The notes beneath the pieces were generated by a model. The model worked only from the letters and a program-made list of their open reading frames with translations. It made no database searches and was not told the origin of the DNA. A DNA stretch of 46,074 nt from RGIG2041 sp045578865 (GTDB lineage Bacteria > Bacillota > Clostridia > UBA1381 > UMGS1253), in contig JAZNLB010000015.1 of NCBI GenBank assembly GCA_045578865.1, positions 1 to 46,074 of the forward strand. The letters are read 5' to 3'. The position numbers and the translations under genes are program-made. Positions 33,674-41,487 of the stretch are shown piece after piece (position 1 is the first letter of the stretch; each line of letters starts with the position of its first letter).

Positions 33674-33916
33674 TTATAATACTTCTTTGATTGCCTGTGC
33701 CAGTTGGTCAGGACAAGAGGTGGATTTAAACCCGCAACGGATACCCTCTAAAATTTCTACGAGTTCCTCCGCTTTTCTGCCCTCAGCAAGTTTGGCTACC
33801 CCTTGCGTGTTGCCGTTGCAACCGCCGGTAAACTGTACATTTTTTACAATGCCGTCCTCCAAATCAAAGCGAATCTGCATGGAGCATACGCCTTTTGTTT
33901 TGTATGTATGTGTCAT
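33674..33916 (-). CDS. TSCPD-domain protein (TIGR03905-like)
   Basis: The 80-residue protein matches a small family built around a conserved TSCPD motif (STSCPDQLA at about 65-73), with the N-terminal TYKTKGVCSMQI, the GGCNGNTQGV loop and GIRCGFKST. The family resembles a C-terminal domain of vitamin B12-dependent ribonucleotide reductases, but the free-standing form has no proven function. Four cysteines are positioned so that metal binding is possible. The site AAGGAG precedes the ATG. I see no promoter, so it may depend on read-through past the rplT terminator. Confidence 0.85.
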   Translation of the reverse strand: MTHTYKTKGVCSMQIRFDLEDGIVKNVQFTGGCNGNTQGVAKLAEGRKAEELVEILEGIRCGFKSTSCPDQLAQAIKEVL

Positions 33917-33940
33917 AATAACGACTCCTTCGATAAAACA

Positions 33941-33969
33941 AAAAGCCGTATCATGAAGATACGGCTTTT
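33941..33969 (-). terminator. Terminator after rplT
   Basis: A perfect 12-bp stem (33941-33952 with 33958-33969), loop ATGAA, followed on the minus strand by a U-rich run; 11 bases past rplT. Confidence 0.88.
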
Positions 33970-33980
33970 GAAAGCGATAA

Positions 33981-34334
33981 TTAGCGAGCAGCCTTTGCCT
34001 TCTCCACCAAAGCGGTGAAAGCAGCCGGATCTGCGATTGCGATTTCGGAAAGCATCTTTCTGTTGATTTCGATGTTTGCTTTCTTCAAACCGTTCATAAA
34101 TGTAGAATAGTTCATACCATTCATCTTTGCAGCTGCGCTGATACGAGCGATCCAAAGTCTTCTGAAATCTCTCTTCTTCTGCTTTCTGCCGATGTATGCG
34201 TACTTGAGCGACTTCATAACTGCTTCATTAGCCGTTCTGAAAAGTTTGCTCTTTGCGCCTCTGTAACCCTTAGCGAGTTTTAAAATCTTTTTATGCTTTT
34301 TCTTGGTGACCATAGCACCTTTTACTCTAGCCAT
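33981..34334 (-). CDS. rplT: 50S ribosomal protein L20
   Basis: L20 is needed early in large-subunit assembly and in many bacteria represses its own operon by binding the leader or mRNA. The 117-residue protein has the basic N-terminal extension (ARVKGAMVTKKKHKKILKLA, KGYRGAKSKLFR), then WIARISAAAKMNGMNYSTFMNGLKKANI. Third gene of infC-rpmI-rplT. Confidence 0.97.
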   Translation of the reverse strand: MARVKGAMVTKKKHKKILKLAKGYRGAKSKLFRTANEAVMKSLKYAYIGRKQKKRDFRRLWIARISAAAKMNGMNYSTFMNGLKKANIEINRKMLSEIAIADPAAFTALVEKAKAAR

Positions 34335-34361
34335 TGCATTTTCCCTTCTTTCCGATATTGA

Positions 34362-34559
34362 TTATTTGTATGGAATTAACTTCTTGATTGTAGCCTCGTT
34401 GGCTGCACTTGCATAAGCGGACTTACGCAGACCTCTTTTTCTCTTGGTTGTCTTCTTTGTGAGAATGTGGCTTCTGAAAGCCTGACCTCTTTTCACCTTA
34501 CCGGATTTTGTAACGGAAAATCTCTTGGCCGCACCTCTATGTGTCTTGATCTTCGGCAT
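34362..34559 (-). CDS. rpmI: 50S ribosomal protein L35
   Basis: The 65-residue basic protein starts MPKIKTHRGAAKRF and has KRGQAFRSHILTKKTTKRKRGLRKS, the L35 signature. The ATG at 34559 is the expected family start; the ATG three codons earlier is less likely. Middle gene of the operon. Confidence 0.97.
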   Translation of the reverse strand: MPKIKTHRGAAKRFSVTKSGKVKRGQAFRSHILTKKTTKRKRGLRKSAYASAANEATIKKLIPYK

Positions 34560-34598
34560 ATTAAACACTCCTTCCAGTTTTATAATTTTTTTCTTTTG

Positions 34599-35111
34599 TT
34601 ATGCCTTCGGCGACATAACCATGGCCATATTTCTGCCTTCGAGTTTTGCACCTTTTTCCACAGCACCAAACTCGGCAGCGCTCTGAGCAAAACGCTCCAA
34701 CAGCTCTGCACCAATGGATGAATGATGGATTTCACGACCGCGGAAACGCACAGTTACCTTCACTTTATTGCCGCTCTTTAAAAACTTAATCGCAGAATTC
34801 AGTTTGGTTTCAAAATCGTGGGTATCAATTGTCGGGGACAAACGCACCTCTTTGAGTTCGATAACCTTTTGGTTTTTACGGTTTTCCTTTTCGCGCTTTG
34901 CAGCCTCGAATTTGTACTTACCATAGTCCATGATTTTGCACACCGGCGGTTGCGCCTGCGGCGCAATCTTCACGAGGTCCAAATTGGCCTCAATCGCCAA
35001 TTCCTGCGCCTTCGCAATCGGCATAATACCGAGCTGGGCACCATCGTTACCGATAACACGGACTTCCTTGTCGCGAATTTCTTCATTGATTTGCTGCTCT
35101 TTGCTACTGAT
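34599..35111 (-). CDS. infC: Translation initiation factor IF-3
   Basis: IF-3 checks the initiator codon and keeps 30S subunits free. The sequence has the N-domain INEEIRDKEVRVIGNDGAQLGI and LVKIAPQAQPPVCKIMDYGKYKFE, then the C-domain VRLSPTIDTHDFETKL and RFRGREIHHSSIG. I place the start at the ATC codon 35109-35111. It aligns with the AUU start of Bacillus infC (I-S-K-D against I-S-S-K-E) and follows GGTGAT at good spacing, giving 170 residues. IF-3 genes characteristically use AUU, AUC or AUA starts as an autoregulatory device. The alternative is ATG at 35123, adding four residues, but it has no ribosome binding site that I can see. Confidence 0.92.
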   Translation of the reverse strand: MSSKEQQINEEIRDKEVRVIGNDGAQLGIMPIAKAQELAIEANLDLVKIAPQAQPPVCKIMDYGKYKFEAAKREKENRKNQKVIELKEVRLSPTIDTHDFETKLNSAIKFLKSGNKVKVTVRFRGREIHHSSIGAELLERFAQSAAEFGAVEKGAKLEGRNMAMVMSPKA

Positions 35112-35144
35112 AAATATCACCATCCATATTAAATTCAAAGCTGC

Positions 35145-35174
35145 AAAAAAGCGGACACCCAAAACGGCATCCGC
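35145..35174 (-). terminator. Attenuator in the infC-rpmI-rplT leader
   Basis: In the minus-strand leader GCGGATGCC pairs with GGGTGTCCGC (9 bp including G-U pairs) and is followed by six U residues, upstream of infC. Bacillus subtilis has an L20-bound leader with a terminator in the same place. Binding by L20 here is inference. Confidence 0.7.
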
Positions 35175-35278
35175 ATAAATACACACATATTTTATCCATA
35201 GATAAAATCGGAATATTTAACCGAAGCAGCGCCGCTGTACGGTGAGAGCATAGTTTGCTCTGCTTTGTTTTCTCGAAT

Positions 35279-35307
35279 AGTATAACAACTATTTTCTCTT
35301 TTGTCAA
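35279..35307 (-). promoter_or_regulatory. infC operon promoter
   Basis: On the minus strand exact TTGACA (35302-35307) and TATACT (35279-35284) are 17 bases apart. The -35 overlaps the end of holA. The leader that follows is about 150 bases long and includes another hairpin, GAGCA/TGCTC. Confidence 0.88.
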
Positions 35308-36329
35308 CCCTTTTTTTGATAAAGTATGCAATTTGCTAAAAATTGTTCGATAGAAAGCCAGTCCTGCACCTTGCCGCGCTTGATGTCACAGTCAATCTGA
35401 TTCACCTTTGCAATGGCATCCGTCAAAAAGGCGCGGTCAAATTTTTGGGCATAATTGATATAATCCTTTGCAAAAAACGGCGGAATTTTAAGACGCGCGG
35501 CAATCGCCTGCGGCGACGCCTGTTCGCCGAGCAAAAACTTCGTATGCAGTATTTTAGAAAAATATCCATTTAAATTTTCCAAAATCATAAACGGAGATTC
35601 CTTTAAAGTTCTTGCCTGCTCCAAAAGCGAAAACATACCTTCTGCATCCCGTTTGAAAATACAGTCTATCATTTCAAACACACGACTCTGCGGCAATTTC
35701 GTAACCATGCGGTCGATGTCCTTTTTTGTGATGGTCTCCTCCCCATAGACAAACAGTTTTTCCAGTTCACGCAAAATGGCATGCATGCCTCGGTCACAGT
35801 TTGCAATCAAATACGCTACCGTATCCGAACTCATTTTTTTACCTGCCTCTCGGCACATCCTCTCCACCCAGTTGGAAAGTTGAGTCCCTTCCATATAGGC
35901 ACAATCCGCCGCAATACCCGTTGTGGCAACCGCTTTATATAAAACGCCGCGCTTATCTGCGCTCTCCTCGTAAAAGACCAGGCACAAATATTCCGGTAAC
36001 TCTGCAAGCGCATCTAACCAGAACTGTTTTTGCGCCTCCGTCGCCTTCTGAAAAATACCGCTGTATTTAATCAGAATCATTTTCTTTTCTGCAAGCATCG
36101 GCGGTGTATCTATCTCCGTGCGAACAAGTTGTACATCCAGATTGTCGCCATCGAATACAATATAATTAAAATCGTCCATCATGCCGGTCAGAATTTTATC
36201 ACGAATGGCCTTGCAATAATATTCTTTTAAATATGCCTCTTCCCCAAACAAAAGATAAACACGGCACAACTGGTCCGTTCGCAAATGACTGCGTAATTTT
36301 TCAAGACTGTCGTCTGTTTTCTTTGCCAT
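35304..36329 (-). CDS. holA: DNA polymerase III delta subunit
   Basis: HolA opens the sliding clamp as part of the clamp loader. The 341-residue protein starts with the LRTDQLCRVYLLFGEEAYLKEYY strand-helix of the family, lacks a P-loop as expected, and has the middle segment ELEKLFVYGEETITKKDIDRMV and the late helical collar region with IKRGKVQDWLSIEQFL. A good AGGAGG site lies upstream. It follows comEC, a common pairing, with the short foldback element in between. Confidence 0.93.
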   Translation of the reverse strand: MAKKTDDSLEKLRSHLRTDQLCRVYLLFGEEAYLKEYYCKAIRDKILTGMMDDFNYIVFDGDNLDVQLVRTEIDTPPMLAEKKMILIKYSGIFQKATEAQKQFWLDALAELPEYLCLVFYEESADKRGVLYKAVATTGIAADCAYMEGTQLSNWVERMCREAGKKMSSDTVAYLIANCDRGMHAILRELEKLFVYGEETITKKDIDRMVTKLPQSRVFEMIDCIFKRDAEGMFSLLEQARTLKESPFMILENLNGYFSKILHTKFLLGEQASPQAIAARLKIPPFFAKDYINYAQKFDRAFLTDAIAKVNQIDCDIKRGKVQDWLSIEQFLANCILYQKKG

Positions 36330-36344
36330 GACTTTCCTCCTATC

Positions 36345-36393
36345 TTAAGCCGATGGGAGTCGAATCCCTTAGGCTTCAACTACTCTCGGCTTA
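36345..36393. repeat. Short relative of foldback element B at the comEC-holA junction
   Basis: Bases 36345-36373 match the termini of element B (TTAAGCCGA, then GGGAGTCGAA, then CCCTTAGG), and TCGGCTTA at 36386-36393 closes the unit in inverted orientation, with TTAT in place of TTAA. On the minus strand it would fold as an 8-bp acceptor-like stem with a T-arm-like hairpin (GGGATTCGACTCCC). It includes the comEC stop codon and ends just upstream of the holA ribosome binding site. Confidence 0.6.
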
Positions 36394-38737
36394 TGCGCCA
36401 CGCGCCCGACTTTCTTATTTCATATACCAAATCTCCGCTCAATGCCGTTCGGTCCGTCAGCGCACCGATGCGCTTTAGCGTTACCAATGTGCGCGGTGCG
36501 GGATGGCCATTGTAGCTGTAATTTCCGGAACTGATTACAGCCACTTGCGGCGCAACTGCATCTATAAAGTAATCCGAAGAAGAAGTGTCTGAACCGTGAT
36601 GTGCAACTTTCAATAAATCCGCCCGCACATCCACCTTCGCCGCCAAAAGCCGATTTTCCGCTAGCATCTGCATATCTCCCGTAAACAACATTCGAAACTT
36701 TCCGTAAGTCAGTCGCATTACCAAAGAAAGATCGTTTTCCGACGCACAGTACGCAAGCATATCCTCATCCGGACTAAGTATCTCTGCCTTTAACCCTCCG
36801 GGAAGTTTTAAAGTTTCTCCGCCCCTTGTATACTGCACTTTGATTTTTCGTTTCTGCGCTATCTCTTCGAGCGCAGTTTTATAAATTTCCGTATAACCCG
36901 TCTTGCGATACGGCAAAATCAATCGCTGCACGCGCAGGTTTTCACATACGGAAATCATACCTTGTGCATGGTCTGAATCATAATGCGAAACAATTGCGTA
37001 GTCAATTTTGGAAACACCCAGGCTACGCAAATATGCTACTACCTTGCCGTCACCTGTATTTCTTGCACCAAAACTACTGCCGCCGGCATCTATCAAAACA
37101 TTGATGCCCAACGGCAACTGTATAAGTGCCGCATCCCCTTCGCCGACATCTAAAAAGTGGACTCTCGCCGTGTAACCATCCACGCAATTTGAAATCGAAA
37201 ATGCAATCATGCAAATACAAACTATCCACTTCAAACTCCGGACCCAAACATCCTTTTTTGCGCGCATGCCGTACAAAAGACCAATAAACGCGTAATAAAA
37301 CAAAGGAAATGTAATACCGCCGGCTATGCTAAGTGCATGAAACGGCAAAAACTTCACCGTTAAAATCACAGCGCACATCCCATGCAAGACCACTTCAAGC
37401 AAAAATCCAATCACCTGTGCGCCCGCCATCCAAAACGCAGACACAATTAAATATACTGCCGCCACAATCATAAGCGGCGCTACCAACCAGGTCAGCAAAA
37501 TATTATACAGCAGCGCATAAACGCTGACCGTGTGAAAACTTTCCGCCAGAATCGGCAATGTAAATATCTGTGCACAAAGGCTGACAACAACCACACTACG
37601 CAAGGGCCTTATGCGAATATAGCGCGCCAAAAATCCCTCCATGCGCTTCCCTAAAAACAGTATACCAAAAACGCTGGCAAATGACAACAAAAATCCGGTA
37701 TTAAATAAATACAACGGTTGAGCAATCAACATCAGAAACCCGACACACAAACAGGTAAACGGTCTATCCTCATCTCCACGCGTCCAATAGGCCAGCATGC
37801 ACATATCAAACATCAACACCGCACGCATAACCGAAACACCACTGCCGGCAATCCACGCAAAGAAATGCAGTGCCAAGGCGCAAAGCGGATAATAAAATCT
37901 GCGGCGCAGGCGTAAATGCACAAACAGCCACATAAGCAAACTGCACAGAATGCTGATATGCATACCGGACACGGAACATATATGGCTTAGCCCCGCCATT
38001 TGCAATGCTTGCTCAAATGCGGGCGAAAATGCGCTTCGCTCGTTAATCAGGATACCGCTAAGCAACGCCCCCGCATCGCCGCCAATTCCACTTTGAATTG
38101 TATCGAGTATATATTTTCGAATTCGACTTGCTGCCAACAATACCGGATTTACATCCGTTTCCTGCAAATCCGCAACATAGATTTCTTTTACATACATCGT
38201 GGCATATATGCCATCAGCTTTCCTCCATAAACCATAATCGAATTCCGAACTACTTTTCGCCGTCTGTACAAACTCCAGCGTTCCGCGCACCTCTATACAA
38301 TCTCCGTAGTCGTATGTTTTTCGCACCGCATCACATTCTTCCACCGACACGGCAAGCTTGCCTTTGATTTTAAAATGTTGCTTGCCACCGTCGATTAAGC
38401 GGATATACATCGTGTTCGGTTTTAAAATATATGTACTGTAATCTTCATATACCACCACCTCCTGTACGCTACCGCGCACATTGACCGTCAATCCATTCAA
38501 CACTGATGGTATATAATTTGAGATGTTATTTTTATACTGCGTCTGTGAAAAACCCAGAATGAATACGCCAAGCGCTACTGCAACAAACGGTAAACGAACG
38601 CATTTACGCACATAAGCAAAAATGAAAACGAACACGCAAAATAAGACAATGCTCTCTGCAAGCAAAGCCTCCGTCCATATCGCAGTACAAATCGCCATGC
38701 AATAAACGATGCACAAAAGCAAGATTTTCTTCTTCAT
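36380..38737 (-). CDS. comEC: ComEC/Rec2-type DNA uptake channel protein
   Basis: ComEC moves single-stranded DNA across the membrane in natural transformation. The product (785 residues from the ATG at 38737) has an N-terminal OB-like DUF4131 region, the multi-helix Competence domain with GLSHICSVSGMHISIL, and a C-terminal metallo-beta-lactamase domain starting ARVHFLDVGEGDAALIQLP with SHYDSDHAQGM and KVAHHGSDTSS. The last residues ISRE and the stop come from the foldback element. The start is uncertain: no ribosome binding site is ideally placed and the frame is open to 38836. Other competence genes are not in the window. Confidence 0.92.
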   Translation of the reverse strand: MKKKILLLCIVYCMAICTAIWTEALLAESIVLFCVFVFIFAYVRKCVRLPFVAVALGVFILGFSQTQYKNNISNYIPSVLNGLTVNVRGSVQEVVVYEDYSTYILKPNTMYIRLIDGGKQHFKIKGKLAVSVEECDAVRKTYDYGDCIEVRGTLEFVQTAKSSSEFDYGLWRKADGIYATMYVKEIYVADLQETDVNPVLLAASRIRKYILDTIQSGIGGDAGALLSGILINERSAFSPAFEQALQMAGLSHICSVSGMHISILCSLLMWLFVHLRLRRRFYYPLCALALHFFAWIAGSGVSVMRAVLMFDMCMLAYWTRGDEDRPFTCLCVGFLMLIAQPLYLFNTGFLLSFASVFGILFLGKRMEGFLARYIRIRPLRSVVVVSLCAQIFTLPILAESFHTVSVYALLYNILLTWLVAPLMIVAAVYLIVSAFWMAGAQVIGFLLEVVLHGMCAVILTVKFLPFHALSIAGGITFPLFYYAFIGLLYGMRAKKDVWVRSLKWIVCICMIAFSISNCVDGYTARVHFLDVGEGDAALIQLPLGINVLIDAGGSSFGARNTGDGKVVAYLRSLGVSKIDYAIVSHYDSDHAQGMISVCENLRVQRLILPYRKTGYTEIYKTALEEIAQKRKIKVQYTRGGETLKLPGGLKAEILSPDEDMLAYCASENDLSLVMRLTYGKFRMLFTGDMQMLAENRLLAAKVDVRADLLKVAHHGSDTSSSDYFIDAVAPQVAVISSGNYSYNGHPAPRTLVTLKRIGALTDRTALSGDLVYEIRKSGAWRISRE

Positions 38738-38765
38738 CTCTTTTTCGAGTTCCCTCCAAGAAAAA

Positions 38766-38803
38766 AGCAGATGTATCAGCATCAAAAACCTGATACATCT
38801 GCT
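38766..38803 (-). terminator. Terminator after the NlpC/P60 gene
   Basis: A perfect 14-bp stem (38766-38779 with 38790-38803) is followed on the minus strand by a run of U. It separates the hydrolase gene from comEC, leaving under 30 bases for a comEC promoter. Confidence 0.9.
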
Positions 38804-38848
38804 TAAAATCTTAACAGAAAATTCGACAAATTTCAACCTTAACTTAAA

Positions 38849-39715
38849 CTACTCAAAAATTCTTCTTGCGCCGGCAATTCTGGAACCAAAATAACCATTG
38901 TAGATAGATTCAATACATACACTTCTGCCCGAATAAGGCGCATGAATCATATTCCCGTCCCCTACATAAATGCCGACATGGTTGATATAGCCCCGACCGA
39001 AAAATACCAAATCACCCGCCTGCAAATCCGCCAAATCCACATAAGTACCGTTTTGCATTTGTCCTGCAGCCGTACGATTCAAGGATATGCCGAGTTGGGC
39101 GTATACATACGAAGTAAAGCCGGAACAGTCAAACCCGCTCGGGCTACTGCCGCCGTAGCGGTATGGTGTACCAATATACCGCATAGCTGTTTCCAGCACA
39201 TTTTGTCCGGCAGAAGCACTCACATATTCATCATATGTAATTTCACCAATATACGCTTTTGCAACAAACTGAATCACCGCGCCGTCTTGTAGAAGATAAA
39301 ATTCGCCGCTTTCCCCAATCAATTCCACTTTTTTGCCAAGATACAACTGTCGTGCCACCGCTGCGTCAAATGTTGCGGCTACACGCACATTTAAGCAATC
39401 CACCAGCACCTGCCCAAACTTTGGAACACCATAAAGAAAAGTTGCGCCGTCTTCCAAAAACTGCACATTGATATACTGTCCGAGCACATAGGCATCCGCA
39501 CCCTGATATGCAATGCGACTCCAGCCATTGCTCGTTTCCATAATTTCAACCGGCATATTTATATTTAACTGACCAAGTATTGGTGCTTCCAGCGAGCCAT
39601 GTTCGCGCACATTCAAAACATCTACATTTACCGTGCCGATTTGGGCTGCGGTTGCGGATACACCAATTATTATAGTCGCCAAAAAAGCGACTGCTGTTTT
39701 AACAAAAGAATTCAT
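38849..39715 (-). CDS. Secreted SH3-NlpC/P60 peptidoglycan endopeptidase
   Basis: The 288-residue protein begins with a signal peptide (about 1-24, cut near ATAAQ). Two bacterial SH3-like segments follow (GTVNVDVLNVREHGS at 27-41 and GQVLVDCLNVRVAAT at 101-115), then a C-terminal NlpC/P60 domain. Its catalytic triad is visible: Cys197 in GFDCSGFTSY, His246 in INHVGIYVG and His258 in MIHAPYSG. Such enzymes cut between D-isoglutamate and the third residue of the stem peptide during growth or cell separation. It is a single-gene unit with its own promoter and terminator. Confidence 0.93.
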   Translation of the reverse strand: MNSFVKTAVAFLATIIIGVSATAAQIGTVNVDVLNVREHGSLEAPILGQLNINMPVEIMETSNGWSRIAYQGADAYVLGQYINVQFLEDGATFLYGVPKFGQVLVDCLNVRVAATFDAAVARQLYLGKKVELIGESGEFYLLQDGAVIQFVAKAYIGEITYDEYVSASAGQNVLETAMRYIGTPYRYGGSSPSGFDCSGFTSYVYAQLGISLNRTAAGQMQNGTYVDLADLQAGDLVFFGRGYINHVGIYVGDGNMIHAPYSGRSVCIESIYNGYFGSRIAGARRIFE

Positions 39716-39737
39716 ATACTACCTCCACTTGCCACCC

Positions 39738-39766
39738 ATCATAACACATTTTTAATCATTTGTCAA
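39738..39766 (-). promoter_or_regulatory. Promoter of the NlpC/P60 gene
   Basis: On the minus strand exact TTGACA (39761-39766) and TATGAT (39738-39743) are 17 bases apart. Confidence 0.88.
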
Positions 39767-39792
39767 ACTTTTTTAATAACCAGTTTAAACTT

Positions 39793-39820
39793 TTGTAATA
39801 TTTTGCACTGAGCGTATAGT
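39793..39820 (+). promoter_or_regulatory. Promoter of the 57-residue protein gene
   Basis: TTGTAA (39793-39798) and TATAGT (39815-39820) are 16 bases apart, divergent from the NlpC/P60 promoter. Confidence 0.6.
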
Positions 39821-39871
39821 GATTTCAACCACAGACATACTAAATACGGCCGGACATCAGGAGGGATTTTC

Positions 39872-40045
39872 ATGGCAAAAAAGCAACTCAAAAATCCAAC
39901 TGCTTTGCCGCAAAAAAGCCGTCAAAAGGAAAGTATTATTACCATAAGCGACAGCGAACGCCGCGACAAAGACACCAATGTCTATATCGCGACCGATGCA
40001 GAGGTTGCAGCATTGAAGGCCTGGTCAGAGTTTTGTAAATTATAG
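39872..40045 (+). CDS. Small protein of unknown function, 57 residues
   Basis: An ATG at 39872 with CAGGAGGG seven bases upstream opens a 57-codon frame. The protein starts with a basic, Lys- and Gln-rich stretch (MAKKQLKNPTALPQKSRQKE), turns acidic in the middle (TISDSERRDKDTNVYIATDAEV) and ends in a short amphipathic helix, AALKAWSEFCKL. There is no signal peptide or membrane segment. A promoter precedes it and a hairpin follows. I recognise no family. Its proper ribosome binding site and flanking signals argue that it is real. Confidence 0.7.
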   Translation: MAKKQLKNPTALPQKSRQKESIITISDSERRDKDTNVYIATDAEVAALKAWSEFCKL

Positions 40046-40057
40046 CCTCTGCATCCC

Positions 40058-40077
40058 CCGTCTGCTATTGCAGACGG
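40058..40077 (+). terminator. Hairpin after the small protein gene
   Basis: CCGTCTGC (40058-40065) pairs with GCAGACGG (40070-40077) around a 4-nt loop, 12 bases past the stop. The following sequence is AT-rich without a solid T-run, so termination may be weak. Confidence 0.55.
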
Positions 40078-40102
40078 AATTTACATATTTTACGATTTTC
40101 TC

Positions 40103-40131
40103 TTGCCATCTTCTGCCCATTTTGGTATACT
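40103..40131 (+). promoter_or_regulatory. Promoter of the D-alanyl-D-alanine carboxypeptidase gene
   Basis: TTGCCA (40103-40108) and TATACT (40126-40131) are 17 bases apart, 29 bases before the ATG. Confidence 0.78.
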
Positions 40132-40160
40132 TAAATAGAATAAAATTTAAGGAGCGCAAT

Positions 40161-41477
40161 ATGAAAACAAAACTTATTTATATAACAACGCTTATTCTAT
40201 TATTTACGGTTTGTCTGCCGTGCATCTGTTTTGCCGCACCGCAAACCGTCAGCGGTGCCGTCATCTTAATTGATGCAGACTCCGGTAGAGTGCTCTACGA
40301 AAAAAACGCTGACGAAAAAATGTTTCCGGCCAGTACGACCAAGGTAATGAGCGCAATCCTATTTATAGAAAACATTAACCCGAGCGATGTAGTTACCGCA
40401 AGTTATAATGCTGTTATGGATATCCCGATCGGTGCAAGTAATATGGGGCTTATGGCCGATGAACAGCTTTTAGCAGAGCAATTATTTTACGGCGTTTTAG
40501 TTTATTCTGCAAACGAAGCCTGCAATGTGCTTGCCGAACACATGAGCGGCAGTGTCGATGCCTTCGTGGAACAAATGAACGCCAAGGCAAAAGAACTTGG
40601 CATGAATTCAACGCATTTTGTCAATCCGCACGGTTTGCACGATGAAAATCATTACACAACGGCGCGCGACATGGTAAAACTCGCACGCTATGCGATGCAA
40701 AACGAAACTTTCCGCGAAATTGTAAATACGGTAACGTATTACATAGAGCCGACCAACAAATACGAAGAACGCCGCATTTTAAGCAATACGAACTATTTAA
40801 TCAACAATGCTTCGCGCTATGCTTACAGTGCCGCAACCGGCATTAAAACCGGTTATACCAGCGCCGCCGCAAATTGTTTGGTCTCCTCTGCAACGAAAGG
40901 CGATGAAAATTTAATCGCCGTAACTTTAGGCGCAAAACAACAGGTAGACGGTGTGTACTCCTTCATTGATTCTAAAGCCATTTTAGAATATGGTTTTGAT
41001 GCCTTTTCAAAAAAGAAACTCAGCGCCAAAGATGAAATTTTGGCCGAAGTCAAAGTAAAGCACGGTCGCGGTACGGATTTTGTTACGGCAATGGCCGAAA
41101 CAGATGCAAGCGCACTTTTGCCGACCAATGTGACCGTTTCGGAAATCACATCCGAAATTACGACAACCGAAGGTCTTGTTGCGCCGATTGCCAAGGGTAC
41201 GATTGTCGGCACTGCAAGTTTCTATTATAAAGATGAGTCCATCGGCAATGTAAATCTTGTTGCCGGCGCAGATGTGAAAATTGACTATGTCTCTCTAATT
41301 TTCAGCAAAATTCTCGCTTTCTTTTTGCATCCGCTCGTACTCATCCCGATTTTACTGATTGCCGGTGGCTTTGTTTGCCTCGTCATTCTGGCGCAAATTA
41401 AAGCCAAAAAACGCCGTCGTTATTTAAGAAGAAAGCGTTACCAAAGCGCACAAGAGCGCAAAAACAGAGAAAAATAA
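40161..41477 (+). CDS. D-alanyl-D-alanine carboxypeptidase (low-mass penicillin-binding protein)
   Basis: This S11 serine peptidase trims the terminal D-Ala from peptidoglycan stems. The 438-residue protein has a signal peptide (about 1-26), Ser58-x-x-Lys61 (ASTTK), Ser116-Ala-Asn118 (YSANEACN) and Lys229-Thr-Gly231 (GIKTGYT), the three active-site motifs in order. A C-terminal beta domain and a hydrophobic helix followed by a very basic tail (KAKKRRRYLRRKR) suggest membrane anchoring through a true transmembrane segment rather than the amphipathic helix of many relatives. AAGGAG precedes the ATG. dacF or dacA would be the usual names; I leave the symbol open. Confidence 0.93.
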   Translation: MKTKLIYITTLILLFTVCLPCICFAAPQTVSGAVILIDADSGRVLYEKNADEKMFPASTTKVMSAILFIENINPSDVVTASYNAVMDIPIGASNMGLMADEQLLAEQLFYGVLVYSANEACNVLAEHMSGSVDAFVEQMNAKAKELGMNSTHFVNPHGLHDENHYTTARDMVKLARYAMQNETFREIVNTVTYYIEPTNKYEERRILSNTNYLINNASRYAYSAATGIKTGYTSAAANCLVSSATKGDENLIAVTLGAKQQVDGVYSFIDSKAILEYGFDAFSKKKLSAKDEILAEVKVKHGRGTDFVTAMAETDASALLPTNVTVSEITSEITTTEGLVAPIAKGTIVGTASFYYKDESIGNVNLVAGADVKIDYVSLIFSKILAFFLHPLVLIPILLIAGGFVCLVILAQIKAKKRRRYLRRKRYQSAQERKNREK

Positions 41478-41487
41478 AGGAGGTCGC

